Below are positions 1-7,608 of a DNA stretch of 14,855 nt, piece by piece. Each line of letters opens with the position of its first letter. Position 1 is the stretch's first letter. Position numbers and translations under genes: made by a program. Under the pieces are notes generated by a model. It was not told where the DNA came from. It did no database searches and saw only the letters and a list, made by a program, of their open reading frames with translations. The DNA comes from Methanobrevibacter sp. (GTDB lineage Archaea > Methanobacteriota > Methanobacteria > Methanobacteriales > Methanobacteriaceae). The stretch covers positions 1-14,855 of the forward strand of contig WRCI01000020.1 of NCBI GenBank assembly GCA_009784145.1, written 5' to 3'.

Positions 1-151
1 AAATATTTTGAATAATTTATATAAAAATATTTAGAATAATATTATACAAAAATTTGAATTAATTTAATATAAAATATTTAGAATAATTTATATAAAAAAA
101 TATAAAGAAATAAAAAAACTAAATAAATAAAAGATATTAAATTCTTTCTTT
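1..151. repeat. AT-only spacer with degenerate repeats downstream of ilvC
   Basis: The stretch is almost pure A/T and contains three degenerate copies of a unit around ATATTTAGAATAAT followed by TTATATAAAA (near 4-28, 29-50 and 75-102). It lies at the 3' side of ilvC, whose mRNA would run into it. No hairpin with a clear U-tract and no ORF was recognised. It probably serves as an untranslated terminator/spacer; the window edge prevents seeing what follows. Confidence 0.4.
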
Positions 152-1147
152 TTATTCGTCCTTTTTTTCTAAACCACAAGCTTTTCTAAGTTTTGAACCA
201 ACTTGCTCTATTTTTTTCTCGCTTTCAAGAGTTCTCATTCTGTTAAGCATTGGCATTTTAGCTATAGATTCAAGAGTCCATTCTTTAGCAAATTTGCCTC
301 TTTGGATTTCCCTTAAGATTTTTTTCATTTCATCTTTAGCTTCATCGTTGATGATTCTATGTCTTCTACTTAATCCACCAAACTCAGCTGTGTTACTTAC
401 ATCATTCCACATTCCAGCGAATCCTTTTTCATAAATAAGATCAACTATTAGTTTTAATTCATGACAAGTTTCGAAGTAAGCTATCTCTGGCTGGTATCCT
501 GCTTCAACTAAGGTACTAAAACCTGCATTTATAAGTTCAGTAACTCCTCCACATAAAATAGCTTGCTCACCAAATAAATCAGTTTCAGTTTCTTCTCTAA
601 AAGTAGTTTCAAGAATACCTGCTCTAGATAATCCACATGCTTTACCCATAGCTAAAGCTATATCTTTAGCATCACCAGTTGCATCTTCTTCAACAGCGAA
701 TAAGCCAGGAATTCCAAATCCTTCAAGATAAGTTCTTCTAACCATAGATCCTGGTCCTTTAGGAGCTATCATAGTAATATTTACACCTTCTGGTGGTTTT
801 ATATATTTAAAGAGAATGTTATATCCATGAGAGAAAGATATTGTATTACCAGATTCTACATAAGGAGCTATTGATTTTTCATAAACATCAGCTTGGATTT
901 CATCAGGCAAAAGGATGTGGATTATATCAGCTACTTTTGCTGCTTCTTCAATAGTTTTAACATTCATTCCATCATCTTTAGCTTTTTGCAAAGAACTTCC
1001 TCCCTCACGTAGTCCAACAATTATTTTTATACCACTATCAGACATATTTTGAGATTGACCCATTCCTTGACTACCATATCCTATAACAGCTATAGTTTTT
1101 TTAGCTATAGCTTCAATATCAACATCTTTATCATAATACATTTTCAT
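152..1147 (-). CDS. ilvC: Ketol-acid reductoisomerase (NADP+), class I
   Basis: Converts acetolactate or acetohydroxybutyrate to the dihydroxy acids in valine/isoleucine/leucine synthesis, using NADPH and Mg2+; cytosolic. The 331 residues match the short class I enzyme. An N-terminal Rossmann domain carries GYGSQG (23-28) and a cofactor loop with R47, S51 and S52, which fits NADPH. The C-terminal knotted helical domain follows from about residue 183. All catalytic residues are present: H107, K130, D190, E194, E226, E230, S251. The usual HGFNI is HGYNI here, a mild change. The first ATG is chosen because AGGAG sits 8 nt upstream; a second ATG two codons later is possible. It is transcribed alone, divergent from the MATE gene, and separated from ilvBN by three unrelated genes. 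Function is close to certain. Confidence 0.97.
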   Translation of the reverse strand: MKMYYDKDVDIEAIAKKTIAVIGYGSQGMGQSQNMSDSGIKIIVGLREGGSSLQKAKDDGMNVKTIEEAAKVADIIHILLPDEIQADVYEKSIAPYVESGNTISFSHGYNILFKYIKPPEGVNITMIAPKGPGSMVRRTYLEGFGIPGLFAVEEDATGDAKDIALAMGKACGLSRAGILETTFREETETDLFGEQAILCGGVTELINAGFSTLVEAGYQPEIAYFETCHELKLIVDLIYEKGFAGMWNDVSNTAEFGGLSRRHRIINDEAKDEMKKILREIQRGKFAKEWTLESIAKMPMLNRMRTLESEKKIEQVGSKLRKACGLEKKDE

Positions 1148-1187
1148 TTGAAATTCTCCTATTAATATAATTAAATAGTGTAATAAA

Positions 1188-1195
1188 CTTATAAA
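1188..1195 (-). promoter_or_regulatory. Putative TATA box of ilvC
   Basis: On the minus strand this reads TTTATAAG. By usual archaeal geometry transcription would start near 1166, giving a leader of about 19 nt that still contains the AGGAG site (1156-1160). The area is so AT-rich that TATA-like strings are common, so this is tentative. Confidence 0.4.
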
Positions 1196-1347
1196 TTTTT
1201 TAAAATTCTCAATAAGATTCTATAAAACTTTTAAATATCAATCATTATCTCATTTTGTAGTTATACTCTAATTTATATGGAAATTCTAATTTTATAAAAA
1301 AATATCTTATTATAAAAAAATATATTTTATATTTATGTCTTTTTATC

Positions 1348-1356
1348 ATATATAAT
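1348..1356 (+). promoter_or_regulatory. Putative TATA box of the MATE gene
   Basis: ATATATAAT lies about 40 nt before the ATG at 1391, predicting a start site near 1376 and a leader of about 15 nt. No Shine-Dalgarno sequence precedes the ATG, which fits very short-leader or leaderless translation. No copy of the GAACG operator seen upstream of the TetR gene occurs here. Confidence 0.35.
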
Positions 1357-1390
1357 TAACATTTTTAACTATTAAACTTATATTAATAAT

Positions 1391-2773
1391 ATGGAAGATG
1401 TTAAGAAAAAAGAAAATAAAAACAAAAATATTGAGATAGTGACAGGAGATCCAAAAAGAGCTATTAGAAAACTGTCCTTACCAATTATGGTTTCTATGTT
1501 TGTAACATTTTCTTACAACTTAGCTGATACTATTTGGGTAGCTGGTCTTGGAACAGATTCTTTAGCAGCTCTTGGGTTTTTTATTCCAATATTTATAGTC
1601 ATTATAGGTCTTGGAAATGGTATTGGAGTTGGTACTAATTCAATGATTGCAAGAGCTATAGGTGCTAAAGATAAAAAAAAAGCTGATAATGCAGCTATGC
1701 ATGGGATTATATTAACAATAGCTATTTCTATTATTGCTCCAATAATTTTAATTTTCTTTTTAAATGATATATTAATTCTAATGGGTGCAGGTTCTGTAAC
1801 TCCACTTACATCAGAATATGCTACAATACTATTAATTGGGCTTATAACATTATTACTTCCATCAGTAGGAAGTAGTATTCTTCGATCTGAAGGAGATGTT
1901 AAAAGAGCTATGAAAATAATGATTTTTACAGCTGTTTTGAACATTATCCTTGATCCAATATTTATTTATATTTTAAACCTTGGTTTGAAAGGAGCTGCTT
2001 ATGCAACATTAGTTTCATCGTCTGTAGCTATGGTTGTGATATTTTACTGGCTTATTATTAAGAAAGATACTTATTTAAACATTTCAAAAGAAGATTTCCG
2101 TTGGAATCCTAAAATTATTAAAGGAATAGTTTCTATAGCTATTCCATCAACTTCTGAAACATTTACATTTTCAATAGTTTCTCTTGTAATAAATTTCATA
2201 TTATCAGTAACAACAGGACCAATTGGAGTAGCAGTTTATACTGCAGGATGGAGAATAGCTAATTTAGCTATGATTCCGCATATAGGTTTAGGTACAGGTA
2301 CTTTAACTGTGGTTGGAGCTGCATATGGTGCAAGAAAATTCAAAAAATTAATAACTGCTTATGATTATTCAATTAAATTAGGTTTAACTATTTCAATATC
2401 TAGTGGAATAATAATATTTATTTTTGCTCCACAAATTGCTTTAATTTTTAGCTATGCAGATACAAATTTAATTCCAGCTATTGCTGAATTTTTAAGAATA
2501 TTAGTTATTTTCTGTATAGCACTACCTTTAGGAATCCTTTCATCATCAACATTTCAAGGTCTTGGAAAAGGATTTATATCATTATTTTTAACTATTCAAA
2601 GGGCTTTGTTATTTGAAGTTATATTTATGTATATATTCGCATTTGAATTAAATATGGGAACTATTGGAGTATGGTGGGGTCTATCCCTTGGAGGATTAAT
2701 TGGTTATTTAGTTTGTTACATTGTAACTAAATTATATCTAAGAGAAATAGATAAAATTTATATTAAATCTTGA
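1391..2773 (+). CDS. MATE family cation-coupled efflux transporter
   Basis: Membrane exporter of the multidrug and toxin extrusion family, expected to export organic cations or other small molecules in exchange for Na+ or H+. The 460 residues, with about twelve hydrophobic segments after a charged cytosolic N-terminus (1-30), fit the family. Recognisable blocks are ADTIWVAGLG (46-55), GLGNGIGVGTNSMIARAIGA (73-92), and the characteristic LRSEGD...NIILDPIFIY block (164-193). A second, half-repeat set of helices follows from about 235. The ATG at 1391 has no Shine-Dalgarno sequence; no better start lies upstream. It is convergent with surE, with 38 bp between the stops. A TetR-type regulator lies 1 kb away, but no shared operator was found, so a regulatory link is only a guess. 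The substrate cannot be read from sequence. Confidence 0.93.
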   Translation: MEDVKKKENKNKNIEIVTGDPKRAIRKLSLPIMVSMFVTFSYNLADTIWVAGLGTDSLAALGFFIPIFIVIIGLGNGIGVGTNSMIARAIGAKDKKKADNAAMHGIILTIAISIIAPIILIFFLNDILILMGAGSVTPLTSEYATILLIGLITLLLPSVGSSILRSEGDVKRAMKIMIFTAVLNIILDPIFIYILNLGLKGAAYATLVSSSVAMVVIFYWLIIKKDTYLNISKEDFRWNPKIIKGIVSIAIPSTSETFTFSIVSLVINFILSVTTGPIGVAVYTAGWRIANLAMIPHIGLGTGTLTVVGAAYGARKFKKLITAYDYSIKLGLTISISSGIIIFIFAPQIALIFSYADTNLIPAIAEFLRILVIFCIALPLGILSSSTFQGLGKGFISLFLTIQRALLFEVIFMYIFAFELNMGTIGVWWGLSLGGLIGYLVCYIVTKLYLREIDKIYIKS

Positions 2774-2781
2774 ATACTGAT

Positions 2782-2800
2782 TATTAAAATATATTTAATA
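2782..2800. terminator. Possible bidirectional terminator between matE and surE
   Basis: TATTAAA and TTTAATA form a 7-bp stem around an ATATA loop, centred in the 38-bp gap between two convergent stop codons. The stem is all A/T and therefore weak; placement is the main argument. Confidence 0.35.
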
Positions 2801-2811
2801 GCTTAAACCAA

Positions 2812-3588
2812 TCAATCTAACCAATTAGATAAAAAATCTAAATTAGAAGTAAAATCCATAGAAAGAGGAGTTAGTGTAGGTACTTTAAGAGTTTTAAGAG
2901 CATATCCATCAGTGCCTTCTTTATCACCTTTAAAAGGAGTTCCATCAATCCAATAATAAGGTTTTCCACGAGGATCAAATCTCATTTCAATATGAGGATT
3001 GTACATCCGCACACCAAGACGGGTGATAGCTATTTTATCACTACTTGGATTTGAAGGAATATTAAGATTAAGTAAATCTACTCCACTAGGTAATCCTTTT
3101 TCTACAACATTTTTTGCCACTTTATTAAGTATTTTTTTTGCAAAGCTATAATCTATATCAATATGTCCATCTTCAAATTTTATGTCTCCTCTAGAAACCT
3201 GTAAAGAAACAGCTATTGTTGGAATCCCATAAGATGCAGCTTCCATAGCTGCACCCATTGTTCCAGAAGTGGTTAACTCACCCATTCCAATATTTTCCCC
3301 CGTGTTAATACCAGCTATAGCTAAAGTAGGTTCTTCATCCATAAGTTCAAAAATTCCAAGAGTTACAGCATCAGTTGGGGTTCCAGAAACTGAAAATCCC
3401 CTAGTCCCATCATTTAACTGAATTCCTTTAATTCTGAGAGGTTCAAAGAGTGTGAGAGCTCTGCCAATCCCACTTTGTTGAGTAGAGGGTGCTACTACAG
3501 TCACATTCCCTAAATCTTCAACTGCTTCTTTAGCAGCTAAAATTCCTGAGGAATTTATTCCATCATCATTACTAATTAAAATCTTCAT
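2812..3588 (-). CDS. surE: 5'/3'-nucleotidase SurE
   Basis: Metal-dependent phosphatase of the SurE family, which removes phosphate from nucleoside monophosphates (and in some members short polyphosphate or 3'-nucleotides); cytosolic. The start MKILISNDDG is diagnostic. Family metal ligands are present: D8, D9, S39 and N95 (in AGINTGENIG). Other conserved blocks are APSTQQSGIG (34-43), GTPTDAV (69-75) and LTTSGTMGAAMEA (105-117). The 258 residues match the usual 250-260. The start is fixed by the N-terminal motif, although no Shine-Dalgarno sequence precedes it. It is followed in the opposite direction by the MATE gene and preceded by a repeat-rich spacer, so it is probably a single-gene unit. 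A link to purine metabolism (purD, 4 kb away) is not implied by the layout. Confidence 0.96.
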   Translation of the reverse strand: MKILISNDDGINSSGILAAKEAVEDLGNVTVVAPSTQQSGIGRALTLFEPLRIKGIQLNDGTRGFSVSGTPTDAVTLGIFELMDEEPTLAIAGINTGENIGMGELTTSGTMGAAMEAASYGIPTIAVSLQVSRGDIKFEDGHIDIDYSFAKKILNKVAKNVVEKGLPSGVDLLNLNIPSNPSSDKIAITRLGVRMYNPHIEMRFDPRGKPYYWIDGTPFKGDKEGTDGYALKTLKVPTLTPLSMDFTSNLDFLSNWLD

Positions 3589-3680
3589 AATATAGTTTCT
3601 GTAATTTATTAATAAAATAAATTTTGTATTTATTAGAAATTCTCTAAAAAAATTATATTGTATACAAAAAATAAATAACA

Positions 3681-3782
3681 GATTAATAATGAATACTTCT
3701 AATCTTAGATAATAAATATTAATAATGAATATTTCTAATCTTAAATAATAGATTAATAATGAATACTTCTAATCTTAGATAA
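3681..3782. repeat. Triplicated 34-36 bp direct repeat
   Basis: Three head-to-tail copies contain the phrase TTAATAATGAATA(C/T)TTCTAATCTTA(G/A)ATAAT, starting at 3681, near 3717 and 3751. The first and third copies are identical over 33 bases; the middle one has C-to-T and G-to-A changes. It lies between the tetR terminator and the surE start, so it could be in the surE promoter region or simply an expanded spacer. No ORF is present. Confidence 0.75.
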
Positions 3783-3790
3783 TTCAAATT

Positions 3791-3814
3791 TTTAAAAACA
3801 CTTACTGAGTGTTT
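3791..3814 (-). terminator. Hairpin plus U-tract terminator of the TetR gene
   Basis: On the minus strand AAACACT-CAGTA-AGTGTTT forms a perfect 7-bp stem with a 5-nt loop and runs straight into TTTTT. It begins 7 bases after the tetR stop codon. This is the clearest intrinsic-type terminator in the window. Confidence 0.55.
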
Positions 3815-3820
3815 CTAATA

Positions 3821-4447
3821 TTAACTTTTTTTAATTACTTCCCAAATTAGTTTTGTATTAGATTTTACTAGTTTTTCAATTTTAATCTTTGGTTGATATA
3901 ATGCTAGAACAATGTGTCCTTTAAAAATAGTTTGCAGAAATATGGCAACTTTTTCAATGTCTATATCTTCATTTATTTCATTGTTTTCAATAGCTTCTTC
4001 AATTAATTCATAAAAAAGCTTATATAATTCATCGTGTATTTCATAATATGCACTAATTTCTGGATGTTGATGTGAAATACTTATAAAAAGTATTAAATAA
4101 TCTTTATAATCGACTTGGGTTCTAATTGAAACATGTTTAGATTCGTCCTCTTCTGTATAAAATACATTGCCCCTATATTTTAAAATAAACTTTATCTTTT
4201 CAATAAATGAGCCATCAAAATTTTTTACTTTTTTTATGAACTTCTTAAACATGTTCATAAAATATTTATTGACCATGTACTCTAAAATTTCGTTTTTATC
4301 TTCGAAATAGTAGTATATTGAACCAGTTGAGAGTCCTGTTTCTTCCTTTAATTGTTTTATTGAAACATGATTAAAACCATGCTTTAATGATAAAATAAAT
4401 GCAACATCAATTATTTTGTTTTTATTATTGGGATTATTGGATTTCAT
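3821..4447 (-). CDS. TetR/AcrR-family transcriptional regulator
   Basis: DNA-binding regulator, 208 residues, the standard TetR length. The N-terminal three-helix domain (about 8-55) has the family signature: a helix of IIDVAFILSLKHGF, then VSIKQLKEETGLSTGSIYYYFEDKNEILEYMV, with recognition helix near 39-47. The C-terminal helical ligand/dimer domain (60-208) is divergent, so the effector is unknown. An AGGTG Shine-Dalgarno core lies 10 nt before the ATG. Upstream is a strong TATA box and, just before that, a double palindrome built on GAACG, which suggests autoregulation. A hairpin terminator follows the gene, so it is monocistronic. TetR proteins often control exporters, and a MATE exporter is nearby, but its promoter lacks the palindrome; the target may be only itself or genes elsewhere. 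Confidence 0.93.
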   Translation of the reverse strand: MKSNNPNNKNKIIDVAFILSLKHGFNHVSIKQLKEETGLSTGSIYYYFEDKNEILEYMVNKYFMNMFKKFIKKVKNFDGSFIEKIKFILKYRGNVFYTEEDESKHVSIRTQVDYKDYLILFISISHQHPEISAYYEIHDELYKLFYELIEEAIENNEINEDIDIEKVAIFLQTIFKGHIVLALYQPKIKIEKLVKSNTKLIWEVIKKS

Positions 4448-4556
4448 ATTATTAGCCCACCTAAGATTTTTCTGTAATATTCTTATGTATAGAAATTATA
4501 CAAATTTTACACAAGAATCCTTACTATTAAATCATGTATAAGATTATTTAACATCA

Positions 4557-4564
4557 TATATAAA
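4557..4564 (-). promoter_or_regulatory. TATA box of the TetR gene
   Basis: The minus strand reads TTTATATA, an ideal archaeal TATA box. It predicts a transcription start near 4535 and a leader of about 88 nt containing the AGGTG ribosome site close to the ATG. The palindromic operator ends 11 bp upstream of this box, next to where the BRE and TFB would sit. Confidence 0.6.
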
Positions 4565-4575
4565 CTTGTGCAAAA

Positions 4576-4595
4576 CGAACGTTCGGTATAGAACG
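4576..4595. promoter_or_regulatory. Double palindromic operator, probable TetR-family binding site
   Basis: CGAACGTTCG (4576-4585) is a perfect 10-bp palindrome. It overlaps a second perfect inverted repeat, CGTTC-n6-GAACG (4580-4595). The three half-sites are conspicuous because CG dinucleotides are very rare in this AT-rich DNA. Placement just upstream of the tetR TATA box points to binding by the gene's own product; that assignment is inference. Confidence 0.6.
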
Positions 4596-4945
4596 AGTAT
4601 TGGATAAACAAATCATATTTCATTATTTAAAAGCCATTATACCAAAATATAATTGAAAATAAACAAAACACAAAAAACACAAAAAAACATGAAAATAAAC
4701 AAAACAAAAAATACAAGCGATACTCCTAAAAATAAAGAAAATGAATAAAAATGAATAAAAATAAATAAAAATATATAAAAGTAGATAAAAATATATAAAA
4801 GTAGATAAAAAAGAATATAACCAGGTGAAAATAAATAAAAATAAATAAAAAATCTTCAAAGAGATAAATTAGTATTATTAACCATATAAATCCTATTAAA
4901 ACTCTACAAAACAATTTAAAATAGTTTACTTAACAATTGAGTTTA
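4596..4945. other. Low-complexity spacer between tetR promoter and ilvN
   Basis: No gene is seen. The plus strand is dominated by A-runs such as GAAAATAAACAAAACA, which recurs at about 37-bp spacing (4653 and 4690). Open frames on the minus strand here encode only Phe/Ile/Leu/Tyr strings, the expected translation of T-rich repeats, and are not real. The minus-strand T-runs at 4827-4856 may act as the oligo-U terminator for the ilvBN mRNA. Confidence 0.5.
4741..4810. repeat. Seven-copy 10-bp tandem repeat with phased A-tracts
   Basis: Seven consecutive decamers of the form (A/G)T(G/A)(A/T)ATAAAA: ATGAATAAAA twice, ATAAATAAAA, then ATATATAAAA and GTAGATAAAA alternating twice. Each contains an A4-5 run, so A-tracts recur once per helical turn, which is the arrangement that gives intrinsically curved DNA. 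It lies between the ilvBN 3' end and the tetR promoter. Confidence 0.8.
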
Positions 4946-5464
4946 TTACAATGAAGCTTCACGTGCAATAGCTGTTGGACCTGTTCTAACTATTTTTTTT
5001 ATTCCAAAATTCTGTAATAAGGAAATTAAAGCATTTATTTTATTAGGATTTCCAGTTATTTCAATTGTAAGAGTTGAAAAGCCTATATCAACAATTTTTC
5101 CTCTGAAAATATTAGCATATTGAATTACTTCTGATCTCATTAGTTCACTGTCTGCTTTTACTTTAATAAGAGCTAATTCTCTTTTAACAGAATTGTCTGG
5201 ATCTAATTCAACCACTTTTACAACATCAACTAACTTATTTAATTGTTTAGTAATCTGTTCAAGGATCTTTTCATCCCCTTTGGAAATTATAACCATTGCA
5301 GCAAGACCTTTTGTTTCTGATTCGCCAACAGTTATGCTTTCAATGTTAAAACTTCTTCTTGAAAATAAACTAGAAACCTGTTGGAGTACTCCAGGCTTAT
5401 TTTCAACAAGTGTGCTGATTATATGGCTTCTCATTTCATTATTTTTTTGGTTTTTATTATCCAT
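4946..5464 (-). CDS. ilvN: Acetolactate synthase, small (regulatory) subunit
   Basis: Regulatory subunit of acetohydroxyacid synthase; it binds the IlvB catalytic subunit, raises its activity and confers branched-chain amino acid feedback inhibition. An N-terminal ACT domain (about 13-85) carries ENKPGVLQQVSSLFSRRSFN with the glycine turn that binds valine in the family. The C-terminal domain (about 96-170) has ELALIKVKA and the IVDIGFSTLTIEITG strand. The 172 residues match the family. The ATG directly follows the ilvB stop codon with no gap; its Shine-Dalgarno GGAGG is formed by the last ilvB codons, 7 nt upstream, so translation is likely coupled. An internal Met at residue 11 would also give a typical family N-terminus, but the ribosome site supports the first ATG. 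Confidence 0.97.
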   Translation of the reverse strand: MDNKNQKNNEMRSHIISTLVENKPGVLQQVSSLFSRRSFNIESITVGESETKGLAAMVIISKGDEKILEQITKQLNKLVDVVKVVELDPDNSVKRELALIKVKADSELMRSEVIQYANIFRGKIVDIGFSTLTIEITGNPNKINALISLLQNFGIKKIVRTGPTAIAREASL

Positions 5465-7252
5465 TTAATCGCCTCCCAATGCATCTTCTCCATACTCATC
5501 AACATCTTCATCAGATATTGAATCAAATGTATCATCTTTACCATCTCGAATATAGGTAATGTCATTTTCAAGTTTATATTCTCCAAGAATATCGGTTATG
5601 CCACAACCTGGAGGAACTATTGGTAAAAATTCATTTTTATCAACTATAATATCCAATAGTCTTGGTTCACCATCTTTAATAGATGATTTAAGAGCAAATT
5701 CTAGTTCACCTGGTTTTGTAATTCTTTCTGCAGAAATCCCAAATGATTCAGCTAATTTAAGAAAATCTGGGGTTTGACCAAGGTCTGTGTGAGAAAGTCG
5801 CTTATTATAAAAGAGATTTTGCCATTGATAAACCATTCCAAGTTTTCTATTATTAAATAAACAAATAGTAATAGGAATATCATAGTCTTTAAGAGTAGCT
5901 AAATCCTGACAAACCATTAAAAATCCACCATCACCAGTGACTGCAACAACATCATTATCATTCATAGCTACCTTAGCACCAATAGCAGCTGGGAAACCAA
6001 AGCCCATGGTTCCAAGCCCACCTGAACTTATGAATTTTCTTGGTTTATAGACATTATATAAATGAGCAGCCCACATCTGATGTTGACCAACATCAGTGGT
6101 TATTATAGCTTCCTCATTTAAAGAATTAGCTATTTCTTTTATAACTTGTTGAGGTTTAAGTGGTACATCACCATAGCTAAACCGTGGTATACATTCTTTT
6201 TTAAATAAAAGTGAGTCATCATACCATTGTTGTGATTTAACTTCAGTATTTCCTTGTAATTTAGTAATAGAATCAATCAATGCTTTTAAAACAATCTTTG
6301 CATCTCCAACAATAGGAACATCCACTTCTACATTTTTACCAATCTCTGCAGGATCAATGTCTATGTGTATAATTTTAGCATTTTTTGCAAATTCTGAAAC
6401 ATTACCAGTATTTCTATCTGAAAATCTACAACCAATAGCTATTAAACAATCACTTTCATCTACTGATAAATTAGCTACTTTTCTTCCATGCATTCCAAGC
6501 ATTCCAAGATAAGCTTCATGGTTTTCTGGAAAAGCACCTTTACCCATTAAAGTTGTGGTGACTGGGGCTTTACAAAGGTTTGAAAATTTTATTAATTCAT
6601 CACTAGCTTCAGAACTTATAAGTCCTCCACCAACTAAAATAACTGGTTTTTCTGCCATTGTTATTAATTTAGATGCTTTTTTAATCTGTCTAGGATTTCC
6701 TCTAATTGTAGGATTATAACCAGGTGTTTTAAATACATCAACAACATATTCAGATAGTTCTTCTTCCTGAACATTTTTAGGAACATCAATAACAACAGGA
6801 CCTGGACGACCACCTAAAGCTATATCAAATGAGAGTTTCACAAGAGATGGAATTTCATCAGCATTTTTAGGTTGATAAGCATGTTTTGTTATAGGCATGG
6901 ATAATCCAAGCATGTCAACTTCTTGAAAAGCATCCTTGCCAATAAGATGAATTGGAACTTGTCCAGTAATTGCTATAATTGGTGATGAATCCATATGAGC
7001 TGTGGCTATTCCAGTAATAAGATTAGTAGCTCCTGGACCAGAAGTAGCTATACATACTCCTACTTTTCCACTAGCTCGGGCAAAACCATCTGCAGCATGG
7101 GCTGCACTTTGTTCATGCCTTACTAATATATGATTCAAATCAGAATCATAAATCATGTCATAAAAAGGAAGTATTTGGCCTCCCGGATATCCAAAAACTG
7201 TGTCTGCACCTTGTTCTATAAGGGTTTTGATTATAGCTTCTCCGCCTCTCAT
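5465..7252 (-). CDS. ilvB: Acetolactate synthase, large (catalytic) subunit
   Basis: Thiamine diphosphate enzyme condensing two pyruvates to acetolactate, or pyruvate with 2-oxobutyrate, the first shared step of branched-chain amino acid synthesis. The N-terminal pyrimidine-binding domain has GYPGG (21-25) and the catalytic glutamate E47 in RHEQ. A central FAD-type domain (about 190-335) follows. The C-terminal domain carries the ThDP/Mg signature GDG (440-442) to NN (467-468), plus GGLGTMGFGFPAAIGAK (411-427). At 595 residues it is somewhat long, because of an acidic tail after about 562. The ATG has AGGTG 5 nt upstream. It is first in the ilvB-ilvN operon, whose TATA box is near 7343-7352. 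Paralogues such as sulfopyruvate decarboxylase are excluded by the adjacent ilvN and full-length architecture. Confidence 0.97.
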   Translation of the reverse strand: MRGGEAIIKTLIEQGADTVFGYPGGQILPFYDMIYDSDLNHILVRHEQSAAHAADGFARASGKVGVCIATSGPGATNLITGIATAHMDSSPIIAITGQVPIHLIGKDAFQEVDMLGLSMPITKHAYQPKNADEIPSLVKLSFDIALGGRPGPVVIDVPKNVQEEELSEYVVDVFKTPGYNPTIRGNPRQIKKASKLITMAEKPVILVGGGLISSEASDELIKFSNLCKAPVTTTLMGKGAFPENHEAYLGMLGMHGRKVANLSVDESDCLIAIGCRFSDRNTGNVSEFAKNAKIIHIDIDPAEIGKNVEVDVPIVGDAKIVLKALIDSITKLQGNTEVKSQQWYDDSLLFKKECIPRFSYGDVPLKPQQVIKEIANSLNEEAIITTDVGQHQMWAAHLYNVYKPRKFISSGGLGTMGFGFPAAIGAKVAMNDNDVVAVTGDGGFLMVCQDLATLKDYDIPITICLFNNRKLGMVYQWQNLFYNKRLSHTDLGQTPDFLKLAESFGISAERITKPGELEFALKSSIKDGEPRLLDIIVDKNEFLPIVPPGCGITDILGEYKLENDITYIRDGKDDTFDSISDEDVDEYGEDALGGD

Positions 7253-7342
7253 TTAAACACCTAAAATTTGAAGATTTTTATTTTAATTATTTTTAAGAAT
7301 GAATAACTTAATAATTTATAATATATTATTATATATTTAAAG

Positions 7343-7352
7343 ATTATATAAA
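7343..7352 (-). promoter_or_regulatory. TATA box of the ilvB-ilvN operon
   Basis: The minus strand reads TTTATATAAT preceded by an A-rich BRE-like ATACA. It predicts a start near 7323 and an approximately 70-nt leader ending in the AGGTG ribosome site. No leader peptide or riboswitch fold is evident in the leader. Confidence 0.5.
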
Positions 7353-7420
7353 TGTATTAGTATGAAATTTTTTGACAATTACTATATAAATAATTATTTT
7401 TTAATTATTAATAAAAAAGC

Positions 7421-7450
7421 ATAACTGTAAAATAAAGTATAACTGTAAAA
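7421..7450. repeat. 12-bp direct repeat in the ilvB/purD divergent region
   Basis: ATAACTGTAAAA occurs at 7421-7432 and again at 7439-7450, an 18-bp period. CTGTAAA stands out from the surrounding A/T-only sequence. It could be a binding site for a regulator of either divergent gene; nothing else supports this. Confidence 0.4.
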
Positions 7451-7608
7451 TCTTAAAATAAATTATTTTATAAAATTATATAATATATTGTAAAACATAT
7501 AATATATTTAATAAATTTTTATAAAATAAAAAATTATTAAAAAAAATAAATTATACAAAATCTTATAATAAAAAAAATAATATAAAAATAATTTTTGGAG
7601 AATTATAA

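Larger units (their letters stand above)
7253..7608. other. Divergent promoter region of ilvBN and purD
   Basis: The 356 bp are almost entirely A/T and no gene is seen. They contain the ilvB TATA box (7343-7352, minus), an exact 12-bp direct repeat ATAACTGTAAAA at 7421 and 7439 (18-bp spacing), and many TATA-like strings before purD, none of which stands out. The direct repeat is a possible regulator site but could be chance in this composition. Confidence 0.45.

Noticed and set aside
3681..3782. CRISPR array
   Set aside because: The copies are contiguous with no unique spacers and no cas genes are present; the same applies to the other short repeat arrays.
4623..4914. Overlapping minus-strand open frames encoding Phe/Tyr/Leu/Ile-rich proteins
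   Set aside because: They are translations of T-rich tandem repeats, have no ribosome site, and two frames are open at once, as expected from composition.
7253..7323. Riboswitch or attenuator in the ilvB leader
   Set aside because: The sequence is nearly all A/T, with no stable stems, no run of Ile/Leu/Val codons in a leader peptide, and no recognisable riboswitch core.
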